A DNA stretch of 64,000 nt from DAOSXA01 sp964526835 (GCA_964526835.1 CAZGMK010000011.1:1-64000), one strand, 5' to 3'; positions 48,718-63,098 are shown, numbered from the stretch's first letter. Translations and numbers: made by a program. Notes: generated by a model not told the origin, from the sequence alone.

Positions 48718-48780
48718 GAGCAGGCGTCAGGGTTCGTGTGCTGTTGTCCGCCGCCGGCGGACCATAAACAGGAGCTAACA

Positions 48781-52880
<4,100 letters not shown>

Positions 52881-52884
<4 letters not shown>

Positions 52885-52909
52885 CAGGAACGGCGGGGCC
52901 GGATAAATT
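52881..52909 (+). promoter_or_regulatory. Candidate promoter of the str operon (rpsL-rpsG-fusA-tuf)
   Basis: TTGACA at 52881, overlapping the rpoC stop codon, 17-base spacer, TAAATT at 52904 (four of six). Transcript would start near 52916, 50 bases before rpsL. Confidence 0.45.
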
Positions 52910-52965
52910 ATTAGGCTGTCTGTCAAAACTTGTAGTGGAAAGTACATTCTTATTCAGGAGACGTT

Positions 52966-53340
52966 TTGCCGACGATCAACCAGTTAATACGCAAAGGCCG
53001 CAAGCGCGTCATTGACAAAACCAAAGCTCCGGCCATGCAGTCATGTCCGCAGAAACGCGGGGTCTGCACGCGTGTTTATACCTCAACACCCAAGAAGCCG
53101 AATTCGGCCCTTCGAAAAGTGGCCAGGGTCAGGCTGACCAACAAGATTGAGGTAACCGCCTATATACCGGGCGAAGGACACAATCTGCAGGAGCACTCGA
53201 TCGTGATGATCCGGGGCGGTCGTGTCAAGGACCTGCCCGGCGTGCGTTATCACATTATTCGCGGTACTATGGATACATCGGGTGTCTCCGATCGTCGCTG
53301 TGCGCGCTCCAAGTACGGAACAAAGAGGCCGAAAGCATAA
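52966..53340 (+). CDS. rpsL: 30S ribosomal protein S12
   Basis: 124 residues. 'PTINQLIRKGRKRV' start, 'STPKKPNSALRKVARVRLTN' (decoding-centre loop) and 'LPGVRYHIIRG' are all canonical. TTG start, AGGAG 5 bases upstream. Confidence 0.98.
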   Translation: MPTINQLIRKGRKRVIDKTKAPAMQSCPQKRGVCTRVYTSTPKKPNSALRKVARVRLTNKIEVTAYIPGEGHNLQEHSIVMIRGGRVKDLPGVRYHIIRGTMDTSGVSDRRCARSKYGTKRPKA

Positions 53341-53360
53341 GCTCGGTGAACAGGTAAGAT

Positions 53361-53831
53361 ATGTCCAGACGAACCAAGGCCGATCGGCGGGAGATGATCG
53401 CCGATCCGAAATACAATGACCGACTGGTCTCGACCTTCATCGCCTGCCTGCTTAAGCGGGGCAAGCGCTCCACCGCTGAGCGTATTGTGTATGACGCCAT
53501 TTCGCAGGTTGAGAAGCGTAGCGGCCAGGACGGCCTGGAAGTCTTCCACAAGGCCCTGAACAATGTCAAGCCGGTGTTGGAAGTCAAATCCCGTCGTGTC
53601 GGCGGTGCAACCTATCAGGTGCCGGTCGAAGTCCGGCCGAATCGTCGGACGGCGCTGGCCATTCGCTGGTTGATCGGCTACTCGTCGGATCGCTCCGGAA
53701 AGAGCATGGCGGATAAGCTGGCGGCGGAGTTTCTGGCAGCCGCCAACAATGAAGGTGCTTCGATCAAGAAGAAGGAGGATACGCACAAGATGGCTGAGGC
53801 CAACAAGGCCTTCGCCCACTTCCGTTGGTAA
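53361..53831 (+). CDS. rpsG: 30S ribosomal protein S7
   Basis: 156 residues, standard. 'MSRRTKADRREMIADPKYND', 'ALNNVKPVLEVKSRRVGGAT', and the C-terminal 'DTHKMAEANKAFAHFRW'. Binds 16S rRNA head and in many bacteria represses the str operon. Confidence 0.98.
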   Translation: MSRRTKADRREMIADPKYNDRLVSTFIACLLKRGKRSTAERIVYDAISQVEKRSGQDGLEVFHKALNNVKPVLEVKSRRVGGATYQVPVEVRPNRRTALAIRWLIGYSSDRSGKSMADKLAAEFLAAANNEGASIKKKEDTHKMAEANKAFAHFRW

Positions 53832-54064
53832 GTTGACGCAACACAGCGGCACACCCGGTGCAACCGCCTCGCGAGAGTATCCGGTGTCCCGCCGCACAGC
53901 GAAAGCCCCGGAATGGAGCCTTCGCCTCGTGCCTGCCGCAGTTGGCTTGGTTGTTCGTAGTCCCTGCTGAATCGAATAACCCGGTGCAATGCCGCCGTAG
54001 GCGTTGTTACCTATTGTGTTTACTCGTTATCAGTCAGGGATTTCTTGCGTTTATCCGGAAAGCT
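53832..54064. other. Unusually long rpsG-fusA gap
   Basis: 233 bases where many bacteria have under 100. The direct repeat ACCCGGTGCAA occurs at 53855 and 53980. The fusA frame is open through most of the gap but shows no family similarity. No promoter is convincing. Confidence 0.4.
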
Positions 54065-56137
54065 ATGGACCTCACTCGAGTCAGAAATATCGGCATCATG
54101 GCGCACATCGATGCCGGCAAGACCACTACCACGGAGCGAATCCTCTTCTATACGGGGCGTTCGCATCGGATGGGTGAGGTGCATGAGGGCTCCGCGTTCA
54201 TGGACTGGATGGACCAGGAGAAGGAACGGGGCATTACTATCACCTCCGCCGCCACAACCATCTTCTGGCGCGACCACGCCGTGAACATCATTGATACACC
54301 GGGCCACGTGGACTTCACGGTCGAGGTTGAGCGCTCCCTGCGTGTCCTCGACGGGGCCGTTGTCCTGTTCTGTGCGGTGGGCGGCGTCGAGCCCCAGTCC
54401 GAGACAGTCTGGCGCCAGGCCGACCGGTATCGGGTCCCGCGGATCGCCTTCATTAATAAAATGGACCGCAACGGCGCCGACTTCGCCAAGGCCGTAGAGA
54501 CCATGAACAAACGCTTCGCCACCAGGTGCGTGGCCGTCAATATCCCTGCCGGCGAGGGCGAGCTGTTCAGCGGCATCATCGATTTGCCGACGATGAAGTT
54601 CCGAGTCTCCCGTGACGAGACGCAAGGCCTGGAGTTCGAGGACCTCGAAGTGCCGGAGGATATGCTGGCGACCGCCAACGAGTATCGTGAGAAACTCCTC
54701 GAAGCAGTTGCCGACTTTGACGACAAGCTGCTGGAGCAATTCCTTCAGGATGAACCGGTTGACCCGGATCGAGTCAAGGCGGCCCTGCGAAAGGCCACAC
54801 TGAGCAATCGCCTGGTTCCGGTGTTGTGCGGCAGCGCCTTCAAGAACAAGGGCATACAGAAGCTCCTGGACGGAGTCGTAGACTTCCTGCCCTCCCCGAT
54901 GGACGTGCCACCGGTTGAGGGCTCCGACCCTCACAAGACGGATAAGGTCCTGGTTCGGAAACCGGATCCGGACGACCCCGCGGCCGCCGTGGCCTTCAAG
55001 ATTGCGACCGATCCCTATGTGGGACGGTTGACTTATGTCAGGCTCTATTCCGGCACGCTGATGCCGGGTCAGACTGTCCTCAATCCCGCGACCGGCAAGA
55101 AGGAACGGTTGGCTCGTATCCTTCGCATGCACTCCAACAAGCGCGAGGAGCTCAAGAAGGCCGAAGCAGGCGATATTGTCGCCGTCATCGGTCTCCGCAA
55201 GACTACCACCGGCGATACGCTTTGCGATCCAAAGCAACCTATTCTGCTGCAGACAATGACTTTTCCCGAACCGGTGGTGTCCGTTTCCATCGAACCGAAG
55301 ACTCAGGCCGACCAGGACAAGCTGTCCGAGGCCCTGGCTCGTCTGGCCGAAGAGGACCCGACCTTTGTCGTCCGAGTCGATGAGGAGACCGGCCAGACCA
55401 TCATATCCGGGATGGGGGAGCTGCATCTGGAGATTCTGATTGATCGGCTTACCCGAGAATTCAAGGTAGGGGCCTCCATCGGGCGTCCCTCGGTTGCATA
55501 CAAAGAGACGGTGACAGCGGAAGCCACCGGCGAGGCCAAGTTCATCAAGCAGACCGGCGGCAGAGGGCATTACGGACACGTTGTTCTTCGGGTCAGCCCG
55601 GTCACGGAAGAGGATGGCCCGAATCTCATTTTTGAAAACAAAACAGTTGGCGATGTTATTCCGGGTGTTTATATTCCGCCCCTCAAGAAGGGCGTCGAGG
55701 ATGCTATGAGCGCCGGCGTTCTGGCTGGTTACCCGATGATCGGCGTTCGTTGCGAGGTGATCGACGGCAGTCATCACGACGTCGACTCCAGCGATATGGC
55801 CTTTCGGGTGGCTGGTTACCAGGCCTTACATGATGCGGCCCGGCAAGCCGGGCCGGTGCTGCTGGAGCCGATAATGGATGTTGAGGTTGTGGTGCCCGAA
55901 GCTTACCTGGGCGCCGTGGTTGGCGATCTGAACACTCGTCGGGGCAAGATCAACGGTATGGTGCCCCGGCCCGACGCAACCGTCATATCGGTGACGGTTC
56001 CTCTGTCTGAGATGTTCGGGTACGCCAATGCCCTGCGCAATCTGTCACAGGGTCGTGCAGTCTTTAGTATGGAGTTCGCACGCTATCGTGCCGTGCCAAG
56101 TGATGTGACACAGAAGATTTTTGAAGGTGCAAGCTAA
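54065..56137 (+). CDS. fusA: Elongation factor G
   Basis: 690 residues from ATG 54065 ('MDLTRVRNIGIMAHIDAGKT'), matching the usual ~690-700. GTPase that drives translocation. G1 'AHIDAGKTTTTER', G3 'DTPGHVDF' and G4 'NKMD' are intact; domain IV contains 'GGRGHYGHVVLRVSP' and domain V ends normally. An in-frame GTG/ATG-free extension reaches 53858, but its sequence is unlike EF-G. Followed by tuf copy 2 after 17 bases. Confidence 0.97.
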   Translation: MDLTRVRNIGIMAHIDAGKTTTTERILFYTGRSHRMGEVHEGSAFMDWMDQEKERGITITSAATTIFWRDHAVNIIDTPGHVDFTVEVERSLRVLDGAVVLFCAVGGVEPQSETVWRQADRYRVPRIAFINKMDRNGADFAKAVETMNKRFATRCVAVNIPAGEGELFSGIIDLPTMKFRVSRDETQGLEFEDLEVPEDMLATANEYREKLLEAVADFDDKLLEQFLQDEPVDPDRVKAALRKATLSNRLVPVLCGSAFKNKGIQKLLDGVVDFLPSPMDVPPVEGSDPHKTDKVLVRKPDPDDPAAAVAFKIATDPYVGRLTYVRLYSGTLMPGQTVLNPATGKKERLARILRMHSNKREELKKAEAGDIVAVIGLRKTTTGDTLCDPKQPILLQTMTFPEPVVSVSIEPKTQADQDKLSEALARLAEEDPTFVVRVDEETGQTIISGMGELHLEILIDRLTREFKVGASIGRPSVAYKETVTAEATGEAKFIKQTGGRGHYGHVVLRVSPVTEEDGPNLIFENKTVGDVIPGVYIPPLKKGVEDAMSAGVLAGYPMIGVRCEVIDGSHHDVDSSDMAFRVAGYQALHDAARQAGPVLLEPIMDVEVVVPEAYLGAVVGDLNTRRGKINGMVPRPDATVISVTVPLSEMFGYANALRNLSQGRAVFSMEFARYRAVPSDVTQKIFEGAS

Positions 56138-56154
56138 ATAGAAGGAAGCAGGCT

Positions 56155-57366
<1,212 letters not shown>

Positions 57367-57389
57367 CAGTCCTGAAGCGGTGTTATATA

Positions 57390-57698
57390 ATGAACGTTCA
57401 GAAAATCAGAATTCGTCTCAAGGCTTACGACCACTACGCGCTTGATCGCTCGACGAAGGAGATCGCCGAAACGGTGATTCGTTCCGGAGCTCGTCTGGTC
57501 GGGCCGGTGCCGCTGCCGACCAAGCGGACGGTCTATACGGTCTTGCGCTCGCCACACGTAGATAAGAAGTCTCGCGAGCAGTTTGAGACGAGGATACACA
57601 AGCGACTGATGGACATCTACGAGAGTACACCGCAGACGGTTGACGCGCTGATGAAGCTCGATCTGCCGGCCGGCGTAGATGTGGAGATCAAAACCTGA
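57390..57698 (+). CDS. rpsJ: 30S ribosomal protein S10
   Basis: 102 residues. 'KIRIRLKAYDHYALDRSTKE' start and 'GPVPLPTKRTVYTVLRSPHV' centre are definitive. Also acts with NusB in antitermination. First gene of the S10 operon, only 24 bases after tuf, so str and S10 operons are probably continuous. Confidence 0.98.
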   Translation: MNVQKIRIRLKAYDHYALDRSTKEIAETVIRSGARLVGPVPLPTKRTVYTVLRSPHVDKKSREQFETRIHKRLMDIYESTPQTVDALMKLDLPAGVDVEIKT

Positions 57699-57713
57699 TA
57701 GGGTTGGACCGCC

Positions 57714-58343
57714 ATGAAAGAGATTCTGGGTAAGAAGCTTGGCATGACGCGCGTGTTCAAAGACACCGGTGACTCGGTCCCCGTGACGGTTATCGAAGTC
57801 GGACCGTGCCCGGTAGTGGCCAGGCGCGAGACAGAGAAGCACGGCTATCGGGCCTATCAGATCGGGTTTGAGAAGTGCAGCCCCAAGCGTGTAAACAAGC
57901 CGGTGGCGGGTCAGTTCGCCAAGGCCGGTGTTGAACCCATGCGGTACATTCGTGAGGTTCAGTGCGATGAGGAGTTTGAGGTCGGCAGCAGCCTGACGGT
58001 AGGCCTGTTCAAGGAGGGCGAGCGGGTGGATGTCAGCGGTGTTTCCCGCGGCCTGGGTTTCGCCGGCACGATGAAGCGCCACAATTTCTCCGGCGCCAAC
58101 AAGACGCACGGCCAGTCCGACCGCTGGCGGGCCCCGGGCTCGATCGGCTGCTCGTCCTATCCGTCGCGGGTGCTCCCAGGCAAACGCATGTCCGGGCGTA
58201 TGGGTAAAGACAAGGTGACCGTCCTGAATCTGGAAGTGGTCAAGATCATCGACAGCGAGAACCTCATGCTGGTGCGCGGCCCGGTGCCGGGTTTCAATGG
58301 CTCGCTCCTGAGGATAAGAAGTACCAACCGAGGGGGAAGGTGA
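57714..58343 (+). CDS. rplC: 50S ribosomal protein L3
   Basis: 209 residues. 'MKEILGKKLGMTRVFKDTGD', 'FAGTMKRHNFSGANKTHGQS' and 'HRAPGSIG'-type text ('RWRAPGSIGCSSYPSRVLPG') match L3; the glutamine methylated in E. coli lies in a comparable loop. Ends just before rplD. Confidence 0.98.
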   Translation: MKEILGKKLGMTRVFKDTGDSVPVTVIEVGPCPVVARRETEKHGYRAYQIGFEKCSPKRVNKPVAGQFAKAGVEPMRYIREVQCDEEFEVGSSLTVGLFKEGERVDVSGVSRGLGFAGTMKRHNFSGANKTHGQSDRWRAPGSIGCSSYPSRVLPGKRMSGRMGKDKVTVLNLEVVKIIDSENLMLVRGPVPGFNGSLLRIRSTNRGGR

Positions 58344-58351
58344 GTTCGGCC

Positions 58352-58975
58352 ATGAATGTCAAGGTATACAATCAAAACGGTCAGGAAGTGGGCACGGTCG
58401 ATCTCAAGCCCGAGGTGTTCGAGGTCGAGGCCAACGAGGGTGTGGTTCACCAGTATATCGTGAACTACCTGGCCCGCCAGCGACAGGGTAACGCATCGAC
58501 CAAAGTGCGTTCCCAGGTGCGCGGCGGCGGCCGCAAACCGTGGCGCCAGAAGGGGACAGGCCGGGCTCGCGCCGGGACGATTCGTTCGCCCCTGTGGCGC
58601 GGTGGTGGTGTCGTTTTCGGCCCGCATCCTCGCTCCTATGGCAGCAAGTTTCCCCGCAGAATGAAGCGTCTGGCCATTCGTTCGATACTCTCGCACAAGG
58701 CCACCAGCGATCGGATCAGGATTGTCGATGAGATCAAGCTGGAGAAGCCGCGCACCAGGGACATGATCGGTATTCTGGGCAATTTCGAGGTCGCTCAGCA
58801 CAAGTGCCTTGTTCTGGACGAAGGCATTAACCAGCCGCTGGTGCTGTCGTGCCGTAATATCCCGGCGGTTCAATACTGTCGGGCGGCCCTTGCCAACGGA
58901 TATGATATGATGAAGGCCGACTATCTGATTATGACCAAAGCCGGCCTCGAGAAAATACAGGAGGTGTTCGGATGA
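58352..58975 (+). CDS. rplD: 50S ribosomal protein L4
   Basis: 207 residues from ATG 58352, chosen because AAGGTGA is ~8 bases upstream; a GTG at 58340 overlapping rplC is the alternative. 'KVYNQNGQEVGTVDL', 'GGRKPWRQKGTGRARAGTIR' (tunnel loop) and 'GPHPRSYGSKFPRRMKRLA' are diagnostic. In E. coli L4 represses the S10 operon; no leader of that kind is visible here. Confidence 0.97.
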   Translation: MNVKVYNQNGQEVGTVDLKPEVFEVEANEGVVHQYIVNYLARQRQGNASTKVRSQVRGGGRKPWRQKGTGRARAGTIRSPLWRGGGVVFGPHPRSYGSKFPRRMKRLAIRSILSHKATSDRIRIVDEIKLEKPRTRDMIGILGNFEVAQHKCLVLDEGINQPLVLSCRNIPAVQYCRAALANGYDMMKADYLIMTKAGLEKIQEVFG

Positions 58976-59265
58976 GAGCCGATCTTCGCAATGTCCTGAA
59001 GCGGCATGTAGCCACCGAACGCTCCACTTTGCTGCGGGAGAAGAACAACGAGTATGTCTTTGAAGTGGCCAAGGACGCCAACAAGTACATGATCCGGGAA
59101 GCTGTCGAAAGCGCCTTCAAGGTGAAAGTCGATAGAGTCCGGACCATGGTCGTGGCCGGCAAGCGCCGTCGGATGGGTCGCTTCGAGGGCAAGACCCCGA
59201 CCTGGAAGAAGGCGATAGTGCGGCTGAAGTCCGGTGAAAGTATCTCCATCTTCGATAACGTTTGA
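58972..59265 (+). CDS. rplW: 50S ribosomal protein L23
   Basis: 97 residues. 'ERSTLLREKNNEYVFEVAKD' and 'VRTMVVAGKRRRMGRFEGKT' are typical; located at the tunnel exit where it docks SRP and trigger factor. ATGA overlap with rplD. Confidence 0.97.
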   Translation: MRADLRNVLKRHVATERSTLLREKNNEYVFEVAKDANKYMIREAVESAFKVKVDRVRTMVVAGKRRRMGRFEGKTPTWKKAIVRLKSGESISIFDNV

Positions 59266-59285
59266 TGATGGGCAGGTGATAGACT

Positions 59286-60116
59286 ATGGCAATTAAGAAG
59301 TTTCGTCCCGTAACCCCGTCGCAACGGTTCCGTACGGTTCCGGCGTTCGACGAGATTACGTCAGCGATACCAGAAAAGTCACTGCTGCGTCCCCTGAAGA
59401 AATCAGGCGGGCGCAACAACAAGGGCCGCATGACAACACGACATCGCGGCGGCGGCCATAAGCGTCACTACCGTATCATCGACTTCAAGCGCGATAAACG
59501 CGATATCCCGGCCCGGGTGGCGTCAATCGAGTACGATCCCAACCGCTCCGCCAGAGTAGCGTTGTTGTTCTACGCCGACGGCGAGAAGCGGTATATCCTG
59601 GCTCCGGACGGACTAGCGGTGGACCATACGGTGATCGCAGGCGAGAATGTCGAGAATTCTCCCGGTAACTCGATGCCGCTGGGCAACATGATCCTCGGTA
59701 CACAGGTACACAACATCGAGATGCGTCCCGGTAAGGGGGGCCAGATGTGTCGTTCGGCCGGCTCGATGGCTCAGGTGGTGGCCCGCGAGGGGAAGACGGT
59801 CACTCTGAAGATGCCGTCGGGTGAAGTACGCACAGTCTCCAGGGACTGTTACGCAACAATCGGACAGGTCGGAAACATAGACCACAAGAACATCGTCTGG
59901 GGCAAAGCGGGCGCCTCGCGCTGGCGCGGCCGGCGGCCGAAGGTGCGTGGGGTGGCGATGAACCCGGTCGATCATCCTATGGGCGGCGGTGAAGGGCGCA
60001 GTTCCGGCGGCCGTCACCCCTGCACCCCCTGGGGCAAGCCGACCAAAGGATACAAAACCAGAAGCAAGAAGAAGTCCAAAGCTCATATCGTTGAAGAGCG
60101 ACGGGCCCGGAAGTAA
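59286..60116 (+). CDS. rplB: 50S ribosomal protein L2
   Basis: 276 residues. 'GGRNNKGRMTTRHRGGGHKR', 'SVEYDPNR'-type text ('ASIEYDPNRSARVALLFYAD') and 'RGVAMNPVDHPMGGGEGRSS' with the essential histidine are intact. Core peptidyl-transferase-centre protein. Confidence 0.98.
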   Translation: MAIKKFRPVTPSQRFRTVPAFDEITSAIPEKSLLRPLKKSGGRNNKGRMTTRHRGGGHKRHYRIIDFKRDKRDIPARVASIEYDPNRSARVALLFYADGEKRYILAPDGLAVDHTVIAGENVENSPGNSMPLGNMILGTQVHNIEMRPGKGGQMCRSAGSMAQVVAREGKTVTLKMPSGEVRTVSRDCYATIGQVGNIDHKNIVWGKAGASRWRGRRPKVRGVAMNPVDHPMGGGEGRSSGGRHPCTPWGKPTKGYKTRSKKKSKAHIVEERRARK

Positions 60117-60132
60117 AGTCGGAGTATTTTAG

Positions 60133-60423
60133 ATGCCTCGTTCGTTGAAAAAAGGACCGTATGTTGACGAGAAGCTGCTGCGGCGCATTGAGGCCATGAA
60201 CGAAAGCGGCGACAGGAAAGTCCTCAAGACCTGGTCGCGTCGTTCGACCGTCACGCCCGAATTTGTCGGTCACACTCTGGCGGTTCACACCGGCAATAAA
60301 TTCGTACCGATCTATATCACGGAGAATATGGTCGGGCACAAGCTGGGTGAGTTCGCTCCGACCCGGACATATCGCGGGCACGGCGGCAAGCTGGTTGAGC
60401 GCAGTTCGACGGTGAAAGGTTAG
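60133..60423 (+). CDS. rpsS: 30S ribosomal protein S19
   Basis: 96 residues. 'MPRSLKKGPYVDEKLLRRIE', 'KTWSRRSTVTPEFVGHTLAV' and 'KLGEFAPTRTYRGH' are canonical. Confidence 0.98.
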   Translation: MPRSLKKGPYVDEKLLRRIEAMNESGDRKVLKTWSRRSTVTPEFVGHTLAVHTGNKFVPIYITENMVGHKLGEFAPTRTYRGHGGKLVERSSTVKG

Positions 60424-60432
60424 GGTGCGGTA

Positions 60433-61098
60433 ATGCAAGTCAATTCCACTGCTCGACTTAGATTCGTGAGCGTGCCTCCCCGAAAGATGCGGCAGGTCGC
60501 GCGCCATCTCAAGGGCATGCCGGTGCAGAAGGCGCTTGACGTTCTGAGCTTCACCCCCAAGATCGCCGCCAGGCACCTCGCCAACACCGTGAAGTCGGCG
60601 GCGGCCAACGCCCTGTCGCAGGAAGGCACCGACCGTCTTCGGCCGGAAGACCTTCACATCAAAGACATCTACGTTGATGCTGCGCCTACAGCGAAACGCA
60701 TCCGCTTTCGCGCGATGGGACGGGTGTATCGTGTCCGCAAGAGATTCTGTCACCTGACGGTTCGCCTTGAGGGCGAGATGGAAACCGAAGAGCAGTTGGC
60801 TCGCCGCGCCGCCGCCAAGGGTAAGAAAGCCACCGCGGGTCAGGGGACGAAGAAGAAATCCGGGGCCAAGACCCCAGGGGAAGCCGCGGCGACCACGAAG
60901 TCCCCGTCGAAGAAGTCTACCAGGGCCAAGACTGAGAAGGCTGAGAAGGCGTCCACCGCCGGGGCGACAAAGCAGAAGAAGACGGCGCCGAAAACGGCCG
61001 CGGCTGCGGTTGATTCCGAGAAGGAGGCAGCCGTCGAGGCCACGAAGGCGCCGGAAGAGTCCGCCGACAAGCCGGTCGATGAGGAACCGAAGGAGTAA
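60433..61098 (+). CDS. rplV: 50S ribosomal protein L22 with long low-complexity tail
   Basis: 221 residues, about twice the usual 110-120. Residues 1-116 are a normal L22 ('VSVPPRKMRQVARHLKGMPV', 'DAAPTAKRIRFRAMGRVYRV'). Residues 117-221 form a tail made of K, A, T, P, S and E, lysine-rich first ('KKATAGQGTKKKSGAKTP') and acidic at the end ('EESADKPVDEEPKE'). There is no frameshift and the codon style is unchanged. The tail would project from the ribosome surface. Length varies among bacteria; similar tails occur in scattered lineages. Confidence 0.95.
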   Translation: MQVNSTARLRFVSVPPRKMRQVARHLKGMPVQKALDVLSFTPKIAARHLANTVKSAAANALSQEGTDRLRPEDLHIKDIYVDAAPTAKRIRFRAMGRVYRVRKRFCHLTVRLEGEMETEEQLARRAAAKGKKATAGQGTKKKSGAKTPGEAAATTKSPSKKSTRAKTEKAEKASTAGATKQKKTAPKTAAAAVDSEKEAAVEATKAPEESADKPVDEEPKE

Positions 61099-61138
61099 CG
61101 GGTTTGCGTATCAACACGACTGTTTGGGAGAACTAGTT

Positions 61139-62032
61139 TTGGGTCAGAAGACACATCCAATAGGATTTCGCCTGGGCGTTATCAAGTCCTGGAACAGCCG
61201 CTGGTTCGCCACCGGCCGCCAGGTCGCCGACTTGATCCAGGAAGACATAGCAGTTAAGCGGTATATAAGCCGCCGTCTGGAGAATGCGGGTATAGCTAAG
61301 GTTTCGATCGCCCGTCAGCCCAGGAAGGTCACGGTGGATATTCACACCTCCCGGCCCGGCATCGTCATCGGGCGCAAGGGAGCCGAGGTGGACAAGCTCC
61401 GCGAAGAGCTGCAGCTTCTGACCGCCAAGGATATTACGCTTAATATCGTGGAGGTACGCCGCCCCGAACTGGACGCGCAGCTGGTTGCTGATTCCATCGC
61501 TCGTCAGTTGGAAGGTCGCGTGTCCTTCCGCCGGGCCCTGAAGAAGTCTCTGGCCGCCACGATGCGAATGGGCGCCGAGGGCTGCAAGGTGCAGGTATCG
61601 GGCCGCCTGGGCGGGGCCGAGATAGCGCGGACCGAGAAGTATCGCGAGGGCCGGGTTCCTCTCCACACTTTGCGTGCTGATATCGATTACGCGACATCAA
61701 CCGCCGTAACCACTTACGGCAGCATCGGCGTCAAGGTCTGGATATGCCGCGGTGAGATCATAGATACCGGTCAGTTCCGCCGCGAGGTGGAGGCCGGCGA
61801 AGACCCGCGTCGCCAGGATACGGGACCTCCGCCGACCGGGCGTCGCCGAGGGGGCCCTCCGGACAAGCGACGTCGCCGTCCCCGTGGACGTGTCAGGCGG
61901 CCGCAGGGCTCTGAGGGTCGTCCGCCGAAGGGACGTCGTCCCGACAGCGGACCACGAAGCGCCGGCGGTCCGGGACCGGAGGCCGGTGGCGAAGGCAAAT
62001 CATCGGGCGGCGCGGAGAATGAAAGCAAGTGA
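61139..62032 (+). CDS. rpsC: 30S ribosomal protein S3 with arginine/glycine/proline-rich tail
   Basis: 297 residues; most S3 proteins have 205-240. The conserved part starts 'GQKTHPIGFRLGVIKSWNSR', carries the KH domain 'RPGIVIGRKGAEVDKLREEL' and 'KVQVSGRLGGAEIARTEKY'. From about 218 to the end is R/G/P-rich ('GRRRGGPPDKRRRRPRGRVR'). The start is TTG at 61139, with GGGAG 8 bases upstream; the same frame is open back into rplV but the conserved N-terminus fixes the start. S3 forms the mRNA entry channel, where a basic tail could contact RNA (inference). Confidence 0.96.
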   Translation: MGQKTHPIGFRLGVIKSWNSRWFATGRQVADLIQEDIAVKRYISRRLENAGIAKVSIARQPRKVTVDIHTSRPGIVIGRKGAEVDKLREELQLLTAKDITLNIVEVRRPELDAQLVADSIARQLEGRVSFRRALKKSLAATMRMGAEGCKVQVSGRLGGAEIARTEKYREGRVPLHTLRADIDYATSTAVTTYGSIGVKVWICRGEIIDTGQFRREVEAGEDPRRQDTGPPPTGRRRGGPPDKRRRRPRGRVRRPQGSEGRPPKGRRPDSGPRSAGGPGPEAGGEGKSSGGAENESK

Positions 62033-62082
62033 GCCCGGCGCCAAAGAGTAGTCTAAGACTGGACGGTTGGAGATAAAGACAG

Positions 62083-62508
62083 ATGCTTAGTCCCAAGAAA
62101 GTCAAATACCGCAAGCAACAACGCGGTCGCATGACAGGTAAAGCCTACACGGGCTGGGCGGTGGACTTCGGCGAGTTCGCGCTGAAGGCGCTTGAGCCCT
62201 GTTGGCTGACCAATCGGCAAATAGAAGCGGCCCGTATTGCCATGACCCGACATATCAAGCGCGGCGGGAAGGTCTGGATTCGGGTGTTCCCGGACAAGCC
62301 GGTCACCAAGAAGCCGGCCGAGACCCGCATGGGCAAAGGCAAGGGCGCGCCCGAGTATTGGGTGGCCGTAGTGAAACCGGGACGCATCCTGTTTGAGATC
62401 GAGGGTGTCTCGGAAGAAATGGCTCGTCAGGCCCTGCTCCTGGCCGGGCGCAAGCTGCCGCTGCGCACCAAGTTCGTTACCCGCGCCGATACCAGAGGAG
62501 TGAAGTAA
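62083..62508 (+). CDS. rplP: 50S ribosomal protein L16
   Basis: 141 residues. 'MLSPKKVKYRKQQRGRMTGK', 'IEAARIAMTRHIKRGGKVWI' and 'RMGKGKGAPEYWVAVVKPGR' are diagnostic. Stop overlaps rpmC start by one base. Confidence 0.98.
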   Translation: MLSPKKVKYRKQQRGRMTGKAYTGWAVDFGEFALKALEPCWLTNRQIEAARIAMTRHIKRGGKVWIRVFPDKPVTKKPAETRMGKGKGAPEYWVAVVKPGRILFEIEGVSEEMARQALLLAGRKLPLRTKFVTRADTRGVK

Positions 62509-62783
62509 TGCTTAAGATATCGCAACTGCGGGAAATGACTCGAGATGAGCTTCTGCAAAGGCGGCGGGAGTTGGATGACGAGTTGTTCAATCTGAGAATG
62601 CGTCGCTCGCTCAAGCAGTTGGATAACCCGCTTCGTCTTCGCTCCAACCGTCGTGACTTCGCTCGCATCGAGACGGTGCTCAGCGAGGATCGACTGGGTA
62701 TCCGCAAGTTGGCTGAAACCAGCACTTCGGTCCTGGATGATGCCGGCAAGCGCAAAGAGTCCCCTGAAGAGACCAATGAATGA
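62508..62783 (+). CDS. rpmC: 50S ribosomal protein L29 (long form)
   Basis: 91 residues; usual 60-75. The conserved helical hairpin 'LREMTRDELLQRRRELDDEL' and 'FNLRMRRSLKQLDNPLRLRS' is followed by a short extra C-terminus ending 'KRKESPEETNE'. One-base overlap with rplP; its TGA overlaps a possible rpsQ ATG. Confidence 0.95.
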   Translation: MLKISQLREMTRDELLQRRRELDDELFNLRMRRSLKQLDNPLRLRSNRRDFARIETVLSEDRLGIRKLAETSTSVLDDAGKRKESPEETNE

Positions 62784-62794
62784 GGATTGCGAGA

Positions 62795-63061
62795 ATGGCC
62801 GAGACAGAAAAGCGCAGTAATCGTAAGGTACGAATCGGACGTGTGCTGTCCGACAAGATGGACAAGACTATTGTTGTTCGTGTCGACCGCACCTATCGCC
62901 ATCCTCTGTATGAGAAGATCTTCCGCAGCTATTCGAAGCTGTACGCGCATGATCCCAAGAACGACGCCGGCATCGGTGATACGGTTCGGGTCATGGAAAC
63001 GCGGAGGCTGTCGGCCAAGAAAAGATGGCGGCTGGTTGAAATAATGGAGAAAGCCAAGTAG
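62795..63061 (+). CDS. rpsQ: 30S ribosomal protein S17
   Basis: 88 residues from ATG 62795 (GAGGA about 9 bases upstream). 'RKVRIGRVLSDKMDKTIVVR' and 'DTVRVMETRRLSAKKRWRLV' match S17. An upstream ATG at 62780, overlapping the rpmC stop, would add five residues and may be used for coupling. Confidence 0.96.
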   Translation: MAETEKRSNRKVRIGRVLSDKMDKTIVVRVDRTYRHPLYEKIFRSYSKLYAHDPKNDAGIGDTVRVMETRRLSAKKRWRLVEIMEKAK

Positions 63062-63098
63062 GCCCTGCTGGCCCAGTGGTGGAAGGTGAGACAGAGCG

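Noticed and set aside
53858..54064. N-terminal extension of EF-G
   Set aside because: No similarity to EF-G, unusual composition; the ATG at 54065 begins the canonical 'RNIGIMAHIDAGKT'.
60767..61138. Long open frame running into rpsC, making a 421-residue S3
   Set aside because: It overlaps the low-complexity tail of rplV in another frame; the S3 family start 'GQKTHPIGF' with a TTG and GGGAG at 61139 is clear.
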